Assembly: GCF_003417535.1 (NCBI RefSeq)
Contig: NZ_QVLS01000002.1
Span: forward strand, 496,001 to 560,000
DNA: 64,000 nucleotides
Source: Hydrogenophaga borbori
GTDB taxonomy: Bacteria; Pseudomonadota; Gammaproteobacteria; Burkholderiales; Burkholderiaceae_C
Direction: 5' to 3'
Every line of letters starts with the position of its first letter. The first letter of the stretch is position 1. The position numbers and the translations under genes were made by a program. The notes under the pieces were generated by a model, which was not told where the DNA came from, made no database searches, and saw only the letters and a list, made by a program, of their open reading frames with translations. Positions 43,910-53,983 of the stretch are shown here, one piece after another.

Positions 43910-45217
43910 TCAGTGCGCGGCCGCGGGGCGGTGCGCGCCGTCTGGGGGCGGGGTGGTCAGCGAGAAGGCCCGGGTGAAGAAGTCTTCGCCGCCGAAATTG
44001 CCCGATTTGAGCGCCAGCCAGAGCGGCGCGCCAGCGGCGGCGGCGGCCGTGGCGTGGCACCAGGGCACGCCGGGGTCGATCTGCGGGCCGATCTGCAGCC
44101 GGGCGATGCCCAGCGCCTGCACACAGGCGCCCGAGGTCTCGCCGCCGGCCACGATGAGCCGGCGCACGCCGGCCCGCACCAGGCCGCTGGCGATGGCGGC
44201 GATGCAGCGCTCCACCAGTTCGCCCGCCTGCGCGCCGCCCAATTGCGTCTGCGCGGCGCTGACCGCCTGCGGCGGCGCGGTGGAGTACAGCAGCACGGGC
44301 CCGCTGCCCAGGTGCGGCGCCGCCCAGGCCAGGGCCTCGCCGACCACGTCCTCGCCGGCGGCAATGCGCAGCGGGTCGAGCTGGAACGCCGGTCGGCCGC
44401 TGGCGATGAAGTGCGCCACCTGCTGGTTGGTGGCCTGCGAGCAACTGCCCGAGACGATGGCCTGCGCGCCCGCCACCGGTGGCAGCGCGCTGGCCCGCGC
44501 CGAGGGCACCAGGCCGGCGTTGGCCGGCAGCGCGATGGCCACGCCGGAGCCGGCCGTGAGCAGCGGCAGGTCGGCCAGGGCCGGGCCCAGGCGCAGCAGG
44601 TCGTCATTGGACAGCGCGTCGACCACGGCGATGCCCACGCCCTGCTGCCGCAGCGCCTGGATGCGTTCGCGCACGGCCGCGGCGCCCGCGGCCACCACGC
44701 GGTAGTCGATCAGCCCCACGCGGCGGCGGCACTGGGCCTGCAGCACGCGCACCAGGTTGGCGTCGGTCATGGGCGTGAGCGGGTGGTCCTTCATACCGCT
44801 TTCGTTGAGCGGCACGTCGCCCACGAACAGGTGGCCCTTGAAGACGGTGCGGCCGTTGTCCGGGAAGGCCGGCGTGGCGATGGTGAAGTCGATGCCCATG
44901 GCGTCCATGAGCGCCTCGGTCACCGGGCCGATGTTGCCGGCGGGCGTGCTGTCGAAGGTCGAGCAGTACTTGAAGTAGATCTGGCGCGCGCCCTGCTCGC
45001 GCAGCCAGCGCCAGGCGGCCAGCGATTGCTCGACGGCCTCGGCCGCCGGGACGGTGCGCGACTTGAGCGCGACCACCACCGCGTCGATGCCCGCCTCGAC
45101 GGGCTCGCGCGGCACGCCGATGGTCTGCACCACCCGCATGCCGGCGCGCACCAGGTTGTTCGCCAGGTCGGTGGCGCCCGTGAAGTCGTCGGCGATGGCG
45201 CCCAGCAGGAGGCTCAT
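43910..45217 (-). CDS. otnK: 3-oxo-tetronate kinase (four-carbon acid sugar kinase)
   Basis: 435 residues. N-terminal DUF1537 domain with [26 protein letters not shown] and [19 protein letters not shown]-terminal nucleotide-binding domain with [13 protein letters not shown] and [15 protein letters not shown]. It phosphorylates 3-oxo-tetronate at C4. Start ATG at 45217 overlaps the stop of the dehydrogenase gene. The next expected enzyme, the decarboxylating aldolase OtnC, is not found nearby. Confidence 0.88.
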   Translation of the reverse strand: MSLLLGAIADDFTGATDLANNLVRAGMRVVQTIGVPREPVEAGIDAVVVALKSRTVPAAEAVEQSLAAWRWLREQGARQIYFKYCSTFDSTPAGNIGPVTEALMDAMGIDFTIATPAFPDNGRTVFKGHLFVGDVPLNESGMKDHPLTPMTDANLVRVLQAQCRRRVGLIDYRVVAAGAAAVRERIQALRQQGVGIAVVDALSNDDLLRLGPALADLPLLTAGSGVAIALPANAGLVPSARASALPPVAGAQAIVSGSCSQATNQQVAHFIASGRPAFQLDPLRIAAGEDVVGEALAWAAPHLGSGPVLLYSTAPPQAVSAAQTQLGGAQAGELVERCIAAIASGLVRAGVRRLIVAGGETSGACVQALGIARLQIGPQIDPGVPWCHATAAAAAGAPLWLALKSGNFGGEDFFTRAFSLTTPPPDGAHRPAAAH

Positions 45218-46104
45218 GGCAGGGGCCTCGGCAGCTCGATGCCGGGGAAGATCTTGATCACGGCGCTGTCGTCTTCTTTGGCGAAGCCCGCGGTGGAGGC
45301 CTGCATGAACATCTGGTGCGCGGTGGACGACAGCGGCAGCGGAAACTTGCTGGCGCGGGCCATGTCCAGCACCAGGCCCAGGTCCTTGACGAAGATGTCG
45401 ACCGCCGACAGCGGGGTGTAGTCGCCCGCGAGCACGTGGGCCATGCGGTTCTCGAACATCCAGCTGTTGCCCGCGCTGTGGGTGATGACTTCGTACAGCG
45501 CGGCCGGGTCCACGCCTTCGCGCAGGCCCAGTGCCATGGCCTCGGCCGCCGCGGCGATGTGCACCCCGGCCAGCAGCTGGTTGATGACCTTGACCTTGCT
45601 GCCCGCGCCGGCCCGATCGCCCAGGCGGTAGACCTTGCCGGCCATGGCCTCGAGCACGGCCTCGGCCTTGGCGTAGGCCTCGGGCCGGGCGGCGGTCATC
45701 ATGGTCATCTCGCCGCTGGCGGCCTTGGCCGCGCCGCCGGAGATCGGCGCGTCGATGTAGAGGATGCCAAGGCGCGCCAGCCGCTCCTCGAAACCGATGG
45801 ACACGCCCGGGTCCACCGTGGAGCACATGACGAAGACGCTGCCGGGCGCCATGGCCGCGGCCAGGCCGCCTTCGCCGAACAGCACGCTCTCGGTCTGCGC
45901 GGCGTTGACCACCACGCTGACCACCACCTCGCTGCCCGCGCCCAGCTCGGCCAGGCTGGCGCAGGCCTGGCCGCCATCGCGAGCGAAGGCCTGCGCCACG
46001 TCGGTGCGCAGATCGAACACCCGCGGCGCGAAGCCCGCCCGGCGCAGCGATGTCGCCATGCCCAGGCCCATGGCGCCCAGGCCCACCACTCCCACTCGGC
46101 TCAT
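45214..46104 (-). CDS. ltnD: L-threonate-type dehydrogenase (3-hydroxyisobutyrate dehydrogenase family)
   Basis: 296 residues. NAD(P)-binding GVVGLGAMGLGMATSLRRAGF at the N-terminus, substrate motif YIDAPISGGAAKAASGEMTMM, and catalytic lysine in GSKVKVINQLLAGVH. The family oxidises beta-hydroxyacids; with otnK and otnI it is best read as LtnD, which makes 2-oxo-tetronate from L-threonate (or a similar tetronate). It overlaps otnK by four bases. Confidence 0.85.
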   Translation of the reverse strand: MSRVGVVGLGAMGLGMATSLRRAGFAPRVFDLRTDVAQAFARDGGQACASLAELGAGSEVVVSVVVNAAQTESVLFGEGGLAAAMAPGSVFVMCSTVDPGVSIGFEERLARLGILYIDAPISGGAAKAASGEMTMMTAARPEAYAKAEAVLEAMAGKVYRLGDRAGAGSKVKVINQLLAGVHIAAAAEAMALGLREGVDPAALYEVITHSAGNSWMFENRMAHVLAGDYTPLSAVDIFVKDLGLVLDMARASKFPLPLSSTAHQMFMQASTAGFAKEDDSAVIKIFPGIELPRPLP

Positions 46105-46124
46105 ATTGGTTTCTTCCACAACTC

Positions 46125-46838
46125 TCAACTCAGGAAATCGACGACGGCGTCGCTGTTCGTCAGCATCATCAGGTGGCCGCCGGGCGCCTCGGCGACCGGC
46201 CAGCCGGCCTCGCGCGCGATGGCGGCGTAGCGCAGGTAGGGCTGCGGCGAGCGGTCGCTGGCCAGCAGGTAGCGGCCCGGGAAGCCGCGCACCTCGGCCT
46301 GCGGCGCGGTGACGGGTTCGGCGAAGCTGCGCAGCGGCTGCGGCGTGAGCTGGCGGGCCACGGCCTGCGCCATCTCGTCCGAGGGCAGCTGGAACTGCGC
46401 CACGTCGGGCGGGGGCATCCACCAGCCTTCGCCGCGCGAGGCGGCTTGCGCCACGTAGCGCGCAGCGGCCTCGGGCGTGGTGAGCTCCAGCATGCGCTGG
46501 CCAGGCGAGGGGATCACCGCTTCCAGCCAGGCGATCTCCACCAGGCGCTCGCGCAGGCGGTGCAGCAGGGCCGGGCCGAGCAGGCCGGCGTAGGAGTGCA
46601 ACACCAGGGTTACGCCGCGCAGGTCGAGCGCCTCGATCAGCGAGGCGACGTCGTCCACATGGGTGTCGGCGCTGGTCTCCCGGCTCAGCCCGGCGCGGCG
46701 GTGCGCCAGGCCGCTCAGCGTGGGCGCGTAGCAGCGCCGGCCCTGGCGTTCGAGCTTGTCGGCCACCTCGCGCCAGCACCAGCCGCCATGCCAGGCGCCG
46801 TGCACCAGCACCAGCGGTCCGTGGTTCTTCGGTTCCAT
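46125..46838 (-). CDS. Alpha/beta hydrolase
   Basis: 237 residues. Oxyanion segment LVLVHGAWHGGWCW, nucleophile in VLHSYAGLLG (variant of GxSxG), and a C-terminal histidine in APGGHLMMLTNSDAVVDFL. This is the small esterase/hydroxynitrile-lyase-like branch. In the tetronate operon it could open a lactone or cut an ester of the imported compound. There is no signal peptide, so it acts in the cytoplasm. Confidence 0.85.
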   Translation of the reverse strand: MEPKNHGPLVLVHGAWHGGWCWREVADKLERQGRRCYAPTLSGLAHRRAGLSRETSADTHVDDVASLIEALDLRGVTLVLHSYAGLLGPALLHRLRERLVEIAWLEAVIPSPGQRMLELTTPEAAARYVAQAASRGEGWWMPPPDVAQFQLPSDEMAQAVARQLTPQPLRSFAEPVTAPQAEVRGFPGRYLLASDRSPQPYLRYAAIAREAGWPVAEAPGGHLMMLTNSDAVVDFLS

Positions 46839-46856
46839 GGGCGGGGCGATTCGTGT

Positions 46857-47450
46857 TCAGCCGTGGCTGGCCTGGGCGGCCATGCCGTTGGCGTCGAAGC
46901 CGGCACCCACGGCCTTGGCTTTTTCGGCCAGCGCGGCGTCCCATTTCACGCGGCCCGGCGTCTTGCCGCCCAGGATGGACACCAGCATGCCGCCGCTGGC
47001 CGGGTCCTCGCCGTCCAGGCTGCGGAAGGCGCGGTGCACGAAGGGTGGCACGCTGATCGTGTCGCGCGGCCCCAGGGTGACGGTGTGGGTCTGGCCGGTG
47101 GCGCCGTCGATCCAGTCGAACTCCCAGCGCCCGGCCTGCACCACGAAGACCTCTTCGCTGTCGTGCCAGTGCAGGGCCGCGCCGCAGCCTTTGGGCGCGA
47201 CGATGTAGTCGACGTGGAAGTTCTCGGCCGCGGCGATGCTGGGCTTGAAGTTCGGGTCGTCGGTGACGCCGGAGCCGATCACGCTGTAGAGCGTGCGCTC
47301 ATGGCCCTTGACGTAGGTATCAACGAAGGCGCGCGGGCTGGCGGGGATGGCGCCCCAGCGCGCCACGCGCCGGGCCATGTCGTCGGGCGAGCAGGGCTGC
47401 GACGGCGCGACGTAGTCGTTCCAGGAGTCGATCAGTGCTTGTTTGTCCAT
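46857..47450 (-). CDS. Cupin-domain protein
   Basis: 197 residues with a single cupin barrel: DYIVAPKGCGAALHWHDSEEVFVVQAGRWEFDWIDG (first motif, HxH...E) and GPRDTISVPPFVHRAFRSLDGEDPASGGMLVSIL (second motif). It could be a metal-dependent isomerase, dioxygenase or sugar-acid-binding protein. The preceding permease gene ends 24 bases away, and the hydrolase gene follows, so it belongs to the operon. Substrate unknown. Confidence 0.82.
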   Translation of the reverse strand: MDKQALIDSWNDYVAPSQPCSPDDMARRVARWGAIPASPRAFVDTYVKGHERTLYSVIGSGVTDDPNFKPSIAAAENFHVDYIVAPKGCGAALHWHDSEEVFVVQAGRWEFDWIDGATGQTHTVTLGPRDTISVPPFVHRAFRSLDGEDPASGGMLVSILGGKTPGRVKWDAALAEKAKAVGAGFDANGMAAQASHG

Positions 47451-47474
47451 GGTGGGTCCTCGAAGGTGGCGGGC

Positions 47475-48308
47475 TCAGCCCTTGACCGCGCCCGCGGTCA
47501 GGCCGGTGATGATCTGTTTGGCGGCGACGAAGGTGAAGATCAGCGGCGGCAGCGCGATCAGCACGCCGGCGGCCATGATCTTTCCCCACTCCACGCCGGT
47601 GTCGGTGATGTAGTTGGAGATGGAGGCGGGAAGGGTGCGCGTGATGCGGTTCGTCAGGATGAAGCCCAGGATGAACTCGTTCCAGGCCAGCCGGAAGGTG
47701 AAGATGGCGGCCGCGGCCAGGCCGGGCTTGAGCAGCGGCAGCACGATCTTGTAGAACACCCGGAAGGGGCCGCAGCCGTCGATGGCGGCGGCTTCCTCCA
47801 GCTCGATCGGCAGCTGGTCGATGAAGCCGTAGAGCAGCCAGATGGTGAAGGGCAGGTTCAGCGCCACGTACACCAGCACCACGCCCGACAGCGTGTCGCC
47901 GATGCCCCAGGCCGACCAGATGACGAACACCGGCACGGCCAACACCGCGGGTGGCAGCGTGCGCAGGATCAGGGTCGAGTAGCTCAGCGGCTCGCGGCCG
48001 AGGAAGCGAAAGCGCGCCATGGCGTAGGCGCACATGGTGCCCAGCATCAGGGTGATGAGCGTGGCCGCCAGCGAGACCTTCAGGCTGTTGAGCATGTAGC
48101 GCTCGATGTGGTTTTCCTCCACCACCGCGCGGTAGTTGTCCAGCGTGGGCGCGAACAGCCAGGACCACTGGGTGTCGAAGATCTGCGCCTCGGTCTTGAG
48201 CGAAGTCATGGTCATGATGACCAGCGGCAGCAGGCAGGCCGTGGCCAGCAGCGCGAGCATCAGGTAGTGCAGCGGCGAGCCGCGCGGCACCGAGGTGGGA
48301 TGGCTCAT
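47475..48308 (-). CDS. ABC transporter permease (MalG-like)
   Basis: 277 residues, six membrane segments, with the EAA loop ELEEAAAIDGCGPFRVFYKIVLPLLKPG typical of carbohydrate ABC permeases. MSHPTSVPRGSPLHYLMLALLATACLLPL opens with a short cytoplasmic tail. The ATG at 48308 overlaps the stop of the partner permease. It forms the importer with the neighbouring permease, binding protein and ATPase. Confidence 0.9.
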   Translation of the reverse strand: MSHPTSVPRGSPLHYLMLALLATACLLPLVIMTMTSLKTEAQIFDTQWSWLFAPTLDNYRAVVEENHIERYMLNSLKVSLAATLITLMLGTMCAYAMARFRFLGREPLSYSTLILRTLPPAVLAVPVFVIWSAWGIGDTLSGVVLVYVALNLPFTIWLLYGFIDQLPIELEEAAAIDGCGPFRVFYKIVLPLLKPGLAAAAIFTFRLAWNEFILGFILTNRITRTLPASISNYITDTGVEWGKIMAAGVLIALPPLIFTFVAAKQIITGLTAGAVKG

Positions 48309-49195
48309 CGGCGGGCCTTGGCTTTGAGGGGGTTGGAGATCAGCAGGATCGCGAGCGACAGCGCCGAGACGATGACCAGCAGCAGGATGGACAGTGCCGA
48401 GGAGTAGCCCAGCTTCTGGCTGATGAAGGCCGCCTTGAAGATGTGCAGCGAGAACAGTTCGGTGCTCAGGCCCGGGCCGCCGAAGGTCATGACGTAGATC
48501 ACCTCCAGGCCGCGGAAGCCGTCGATCATGCGCGCCAGCAGCGTCACGATCAGGATGGGCTTGAGAATGGGCAGCTTGACCCGCACGATCTGCTGCCAGG
48601 CGCTGGCGCCGTCGATGCGGGCGGCTTCGATGACGCTTTCGTCCAGGCCCTGCAGGCCGGCCAGCACCATGATGAGCACGAAGGGCGTCCACTGCCAGAT
48701 GTCGGTGATCACCATGGCGCTGAAGGCCAGGACCGGGTCGGCCAGCCAGGCCTGGGGCGACAGCCCCAGCCAGGCGCTCAGGTGGTTGATCGGGCCGAAG
48801 TTGGCGTCGAACAGGTAGCGCCAGATCAGGCCCACGCAGATCGGCGCGACCATCATGGGCAGCACGAAGACCGTGCGGAAGAAGCGCATGCCGCGCACGG
48901 GCTTTTCCAGGAACAGCGCGAGCGCGATTCCCAGCACCAGTTCGGCCGACACGGCGATCAGCACGAAGGCGACGGTGATGCCCATGGAGGTCCACACCTG
49001 CGTGGACGCCAGCATCTCGGCGAAGGCCTGGAAACCGACGAAGCGCGCGCTGTCGAAGTCGGTGCCCAGGGGCCAGTCGTAGAAGCCGAGCCGCACGGCG
49101 CTCAGGATGGGGTACACCAGCCCGACCAGCATGACCAGCACGGCCGGCAGGATATAGACGTACGGCGTCAGGCGCGCCAGGCGGGCGGAAGGCAT
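48305..49195 (-). CDS. ABC transporter permease (MalF/UgpA-like)
   Basis: 296 residues with six membrane segments and the EAA loop VIEAARIDGASAWQQIVRVKLPILKP. It is the first permease of the importer, 13 bases after the binding-protein gene and overlapping the second permease by four bases. The family transports sugars, polyols or glycerol phosphate. Confidence 0.9.
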   Translation of the reverse strand: MPSARLARLTPYVYILPAVLVMLVGLVYPILSAVRLGFYDWPLGTDFDSARFVGFQAFAEMLASTQVWTSMGITVAFVLIAVSAELVLGIALALFLEKPVRGMRFFRTVFVLPMMVAPICVGLIWRYLFDANFGPINHLSAWLGLSPQAWLADPVLAFSAMVITDIWQWTPFVLIMVLAGLQGLDESVIEAARIDGASAWQQIVRVKLPILKPILIVTLLARMIDGFRGLEVIYVMTFGGPGLSTELFSLHIFKAAFISQKLGYSSALSILLLVIVSALSLAILLISNPLKAKARR

Positions 49196-49208
49196 CGGGG
49201 CGCGGTCC

Positions 49209-50543
49209 TCAGGCCTTGAGCCAGCCGCCCTGGCGGACGACGTCCTCGGCGGCCTTCACCACCGCGTCCAGCGCCTGCTTGGCCGGCTTGCCGCCGGTGA
49301 TCACGTCGGGCAGCGCCTGGCCGAGGATCTGCTGGCTGATGTGGTCCCACTCGGGGATCAGCGGGCGCCAGTCGGGGTTGGCGATCTTGAGCGACTCGCG
49401 CAGCGCCGGCAACTCGATGGGGTACTTCCTGGCGACGTCGGCGTTGTCCAGCGTGCTCCAGCGGTTGATGTTGCCGCCCGCCAGCGCGATCTTCAGGTCG
49501 GCTTGCTTGCTGGTCATCCACTGCATGAAGAGGAAGGCGGCGTCCTTGTTGCGCGCGTTCTTCGGGATGGCCATGGCGAAGCCGCCGCTCTGCGCCGAAT
49601 GCTTGCTGCCCTTGGGGTGCACCGCGTAGGCGATCTTGCCCGCGACGCGGCTCTTGGCCGGGTCCTGCGCCGGGCCGAAGATGGACACGGAGTCGAGGTA
49701 CATCGCGGCCTGGCCCTGCAGGAAAGCGTTCTGCATCTCGCCAAAGCCGTAGCTGGGAATGCCGGCGGGGCCGGTGTCCACGATTTCCTTCAGGATCTCG
49801 GCGGCGCGCACGCCCTGGGCGTTGTTGAAGGCCGCGCGCCACTGGCTGTCGAACACCTCGCCACCATTGGGGGTGAGGTGCAGCAGCCAGGCGGCCGTGA
49901 CCTGGTGGCCGGTCTGCCCGCGCGAGGTCAGGCCGCCGATGCCTTCCTTGTCCTTCATCAGCCGGCACGCGGCCAGCAGCTCGTCGTAGGTCTTGGGCGC
50001 GGCGAGCTTGTGCTTGGCGAACAGGTCGGTGCGGTAGGCCAGCACACCGGTCTCGGCGCCGAAGGGAATGCCGTAGGGCCGCGCGCCGGGGCCGGGCAGG
50101 TACATCTTGGGGCCACCCACCAGGGCGTTCGTCTCCCAGTAGCGGTCGATGATGTCCTTCTGGTCCCAGGCGGGATCGGCCAGGGCGCTGTTGGCGAAGT
50201 AGCCGTCCAGGGGCTGCAGCAGGTCCTTCTTGACGTACTCGGTCTTCCACATCACCACGTAGACCACCACGTCGTAGTCGCCGTTGCCGCGCTTGCCCAT
50301 CTCCAGCACCTGCTTGTCCTTCATGCGCAGGTACTGCATCTTGTCGCGCTCGACCTTGATACCGGTCTCGGCCGTGAACTCGGCGAACAGCTTCTCGGCC
50401 TGGTCGTAGTGCGGATGGGCCGGGTAGTTGACGACGATGGTCTGGCCCTTGTACTTGGCGTAGCGGTCCTGGGCCAGGGTGTGCACCCAGGGGCCCAGGG
50501 CGGCGCCCGCGGCGGCGCCTTGAAGCAGTTGGCGGCGTTTCAT
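49209..50543 (-). CDS. ABC transporter substrate-binding protein (family 1), probable Tat or Sec export
   Basis: 444 residues. MKRRQLLQGAAAGAALGPWVHTLAQ is an export signal with a twin-arginine-like KRRQLL. The mature protein is a two-lobed type I binding protein (QTIVVNYPAHPHYDQAEKLFAEFTAETGIKVERDKMQYLRMKDK; GIPFGAETGVLAYRTDLFAKH). ATG at 50543 is chosen because it fits the signal; the frame continues upstream to 50621. It defines uptake specificity, presumably for a four-carbon acid or a derivative given the catabolic genes. Confidence 0.88.
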   Translation of the reverse strand: MKRRQLLQGAAAGAALGPWVHTLAQDRYAKYKGQTIVVNYPAHPHYDQAEKLFAEFTAETGIKVERDKMQYLRMKDKQVLEMGKRGNGDYDVVVYVVMWKTEYVKKDLLQPLDGYFANSALADPAWDQKDIIDRYWETNALVGGPKMYLPGPGARPYGIPFGAETGVLAYRTDLFAKHKLAAPKTYDELLAACRLMKDKEGIGGLTSRGQTGHQVTAAWLLHLTPNGGEVFDSQWRAAFNNAQGVRAAEILKEIVDTGPAGIPSYGFGEMQNAFLQGQAAMYLDSVSIFGPAQDPAKSRVAGKIAYAVHPKGSKHSAQSGGFAMAIPKNARNKDAAFLFMQWMTSKQADLKIALAGGNINRWSTLDNADVARKYPIELPALRESLKIANPDWRPLIPEWDHISQQILGQALPDVITGGKPAKQALDAVVKAAEDVVRQGGWLKA

Positions 50544-50577
50544 GCTGTGTCTCCTGTTGTGGGTGGGGCGGATCGGA

Positions 50578-51677
<1,100 letters not shown>

Positions 51678-51678
<1 letters not shown>

Positions 51679-52145
51679 CAGTACGCCAGGGCTTTGGTGG
51701 AAGGGCCGGCCTCATGCAGCTCGGCGGCATCGAAGGTCAGTTCGATCGTCAGACCGACGGGGTCGATCAGGAAGATCTGGTGCAGCGGGGCGCCGGGCAC
51801 GGGCGCCTCGCGCCAGTCCAAGCCCTGCGCCTGCAGGTGCTCGCGCGTGGCCTTCAGGCCGGTGGCGCGCAGCGAGACGTGGTTGAACTTGCCCGTGGGC
51901 AGGGCGGCGGGCGCGGCGGGCTCGCCGACCGGCTCGTTGCCCGCCAGGTGCACCAGGGCCTGGCCCTGCGCGTACAGCCAGTGGCCGGGGAAGTCGAAGG
52001 CCGGGCGATCGCCCTCGCGCAGGCCCAGCACGCGCGTGTAGAAGTCCAGCAGCTCGGGCAGGCGGGCCGCGGCCACGCGCAGGGTGAAGTGGTCTATGTG
52101 TTCGAGCCGCATGTCGCTTGATTGATCCGGTGACATGGTCATCAT
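51678..52145 (-). CDS. VOC (glyoxalase/bleomycin-resistance fold) protein
   Basis: 155 residues with EHIDHFTLRVAAARLPELLDFYTRVLGLREGDRPAF and HVSLRATGLKATREHLQAQGL...QIFLIDPVGLTIELTFDAAE; the metal-ligand pattern (His, His, Glu) of VOC enzymes is visible. ATGs at 52145, 52142, 52136 and 52112 are possible; the last begins the fold (MRLEHIDHF) and would leave a palindrome at 52138-52150 upstream. It is the first gene of the tetronate/ABC operon. Activity is unknown; an epimerase or lyase on the imported acid would fit. Confidence 0.8.
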
Positions 52146-52150
52146 ATGAC
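52138..52150. promoter_or_regulatory. Candidate operator for the GntR/FCD regulator (operon side)
   Basis: GTCATCATATGAC is a 5-3-5 inverted repeat at the upstream end of the VOC-ABC-tetronate operon. A related sequence (12 of 16 bases alike when flanks are included) lies at 53006-53021 upstream of the regulator and esterase genes. Confidence 0.5.
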
Positions 52151-52200
52151 TTGGTTTCAGCCATCGGCATCGGGAAATCCCTAGGTGGGAGCGGCCGGGC

Positions 52201-52989
52201 TCAGCGCGGCGCGTCGGGCGCCCGGTCCACCATGAGCGCGCGCGCCAGCACCGCGCCTTCCTGGCGCCAGAAGGCCGGGTCGGCCTCTTCGATGCGGCGG
52301 ATGGCGTTGTTCATGTGGTTGAAGGCGGCGGCGCGGGCGGCGGCCGAGTCCTGGTCCTCGATGGCGGCCAGGATGGCCTCGTGCTCGTCGCGCACCTGGC
52401 GCGCGAAGTCGCCGCGCCGCGCCTCGTTGGCCCGCGTCACGCGCGTGGCGCCGTGCAGGAAGCGGCTGAGGTACTGCAGGGTGCTCAGCAGGAAGGGGTT
52501 CTTGGCCGCCTCGGCGATGGCGCGGTGGAAGGCCACGTCCTCGCGCACGCCGTCGCCACCGGCCTGCACGGCCTGGTCGAGCGTGGCGATGGCGTCGCGG
52601 ATGGCCTGCACGTCGGCCGCGGTGCGGCGCTGCGCGGCCAGGCCGGCGACTTCGGCCTCCAGGGCGCGGCGCACCTCCACCATCTGGATCACCGCCTCCT
52701 TGGACACCGCGTAGCTGGCGTCGAAGCTCAGGGGGGGGATGCTGGCCTCCAGAACGTAGACGCCGCTGCCCTGGCGCGACTCGACCAGTCCGATCGATTT
52801 CAGGCGCGAGACCGCCTCGCGGACCACGGTGCGGCTGACCGAGAACTGCTCGGCCAGCTCGGGCTCGGTCGGCAGCTTGTCGCCGGGGCGCAGGCGGCCC
52901 GAGCGGATCTCCGCGCTCAGGGTGTCCGCGACCCGCTCCGACAGCCGCGCGCCCGGGGCGATGGCGGGAAAGGGCGATGAACCCGACAT
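52201..52989 (-). CDS. GntR family regulator, FadR/FCD type
   Basis: 262 residues from the ATG at 52989, which has a GGAGAGG ribosome site; the ATG at 53010 is less likely. N-terminal winged helix (LSERVADTLSAEIRSGRLRPGDKLPTEPELAEQFSVSRTVVREAVSRLKSIGLVESRQGSGVYV) and a C-terminal all-helical FCD effector domain with metal/ligand histidines (EDVAFHRAIAEA, RDEHEAILAAIE). FCD regulators commonly sense sugar acids or carboxylates. It is probably the local repressor of the tetronate operon. Confidence 0.88.
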   Translation of the reverse strand: MSGSSPFPAIAPGARLSERVADTLSAEIRSGRLRPGDKLPTEPELAEQFSVSRTVVREAVSRLKSIGLVESRQGSGVYVLEASIPPLSFDASYAVSKEAVIQMVEVRRALEAEVAGLAAQRRTAADVQAIRDAIATLDQAVQAGGDGVREDVAFHRAIAEAAKNPFLLSTLQYLSRFLHGATRVTRANEARRGDFARQVRDEHEAILAAIEDQDSAAARAAAFNHMNNAIRRIEEADPAFWRQEGAVLARALMVDRAPDAPR

Positions 52990-53005
52990 AATGGCCTCTC
53001 CTGAA

Positions 53006-53021
53006 TTCATCCTACGACTTT
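53006..53021. promoter_or_regulatory. Candidate operator for the GntR/FCD regulator (divergent promoter)
   Basis: TTCATCCTACGACTTT resembles GTCATCATATGACTTG at 52138-52153 in 12 of 16 positions and lies in the short region between the regulator gene and the divergent esterase gene, where autoregulation would act. Confidence 0.4.
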
Positions 53022-53026
53022 ATCGC

Positions 53027-53983
53027 ATGAGCCCCGCCTTGCCCACGTTCCTCGTCGACGCCCTGGCGCACTGGGGTCCGCGCTGGCACCAGGACATCAC
53101 GGCCGGCCGCGACGCCATGTTCGAGGCCTGGGCGCCGCTGCTGGCGGCCTCGGCGCTGGCCCCGACGGCGCGGGACCTGCCGTATGGCGAGGACCCGCGG
53201 CAGGTGCTCGACGTCTACGCCCCCCAGGTCGAGTGTTCAGGCGGCGGGCCGGGCGTGCCCATCCTGGTGTTCGTGCACGGCGGCGCCTTCGTGCGCGGCG
53301 ACAAGGAGCAGACGCCCTGGATCTACGCCAACGTGCCGGCGGAATTTTCCCGCCATGGCTACCTGGCGTTCAACGTGGAGTACCGGCTGGCGCCCCAGTC
53401 GCCCTGGCCGGGCGGCGCCGAGGACGTGCGCGAGGCCTTGCGCTGGGTGGTGCGCCACGCCGCGCGCTGGGGCGGCGACCCCTCGCGCCTGTTCCTGATG
53501 GGGCATTCCGCGGCCTGCGCCCATTGCGCCAGTGCGCTCTGGGACGCGCGGGTGCGCCCCGACGGCGGCCTGCCCGTGGCCGGCCTGGTGCTGGTGAGCC
53601 CGCGCGTGGTGGCCGACACCCGCGCCGACAACCCCAACGCGCACGGCGTGCGCGCCTACTATGGCGAGGATGAGGCCCTGTACGCCGGGCGCGAACCCCT
53701 GGGGCAGGCGCGCGCCGACGCCCCGCCCACCTTCATCGCCCTGGCCCAGTACGAAAACCCCTTGCTGGACTTCTATGCGCTCGCGCTGGCGCAGCGCCTG
53801 GCGGTGGTGGCGGACCGGGACAAGGGGCCCATGCCGCGTGTCGTGCAACTGATGGACCACAACCACGTGAGCATCGTGGCGCAGTTCAACACCCCCTTCA
53901 ACGCACTGGGCGGGCCGATCCGCGACTGGTTCGCACGCGTGCTGGCCGGCCAGTACGCCGGCGCGCCGGCCCTCAGCGCCTGA
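53027..53983 (+). CDS. Alpha/beta hydrolase (esterase/kynurenine-formamidase-like)
   Basis: 318 residues. Oxyanion motif VFVHGGAFVRGDK (HGG, about 77-81), nucleophile in LMGHSAACAHCASAL (GHSAA), and a late histidine in LMDHNHVSIVAQF. This is the BD-FAE/hormone-sensitive-lipase-like branch. No signal peptide. ATG at 53027 is preferred; an in-frame ATG at 52991 would overlap the regulator start region. Divergent from the GntR gene and so probably co-regulated with the tetronate operon. It ends tail-to-tail, overlapping the SLC10 gene by 11 bases. Confidence 0.83.
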   Translation: MSPALPTFLVDALAHWGPRWHQDITAGRDAMFEAWAPLLAASALAPTARDLPYGEDPRQVLDVYAPQVECSGGGPGVPILVFVHGGAFVRGDKEQTPWIYANVPAEFSRHGYLAFNVEYRLAPQSPWPGGAEDVREALRWVVRHAARWGGDPSRLFLMGHSAACAHCASALWDARVRPDGGLPVAGLVLVSPRVVADTRADNPNAHGVRAYYGEDEALYAGREPLGQARADAPPTFIALAQYENPLLDFYALALAQRLAVVADRDKGPMPRVVQLMDHNHVSIVAQFNTPFNALGGPIRDWFARVLAGQYAGAPALSA

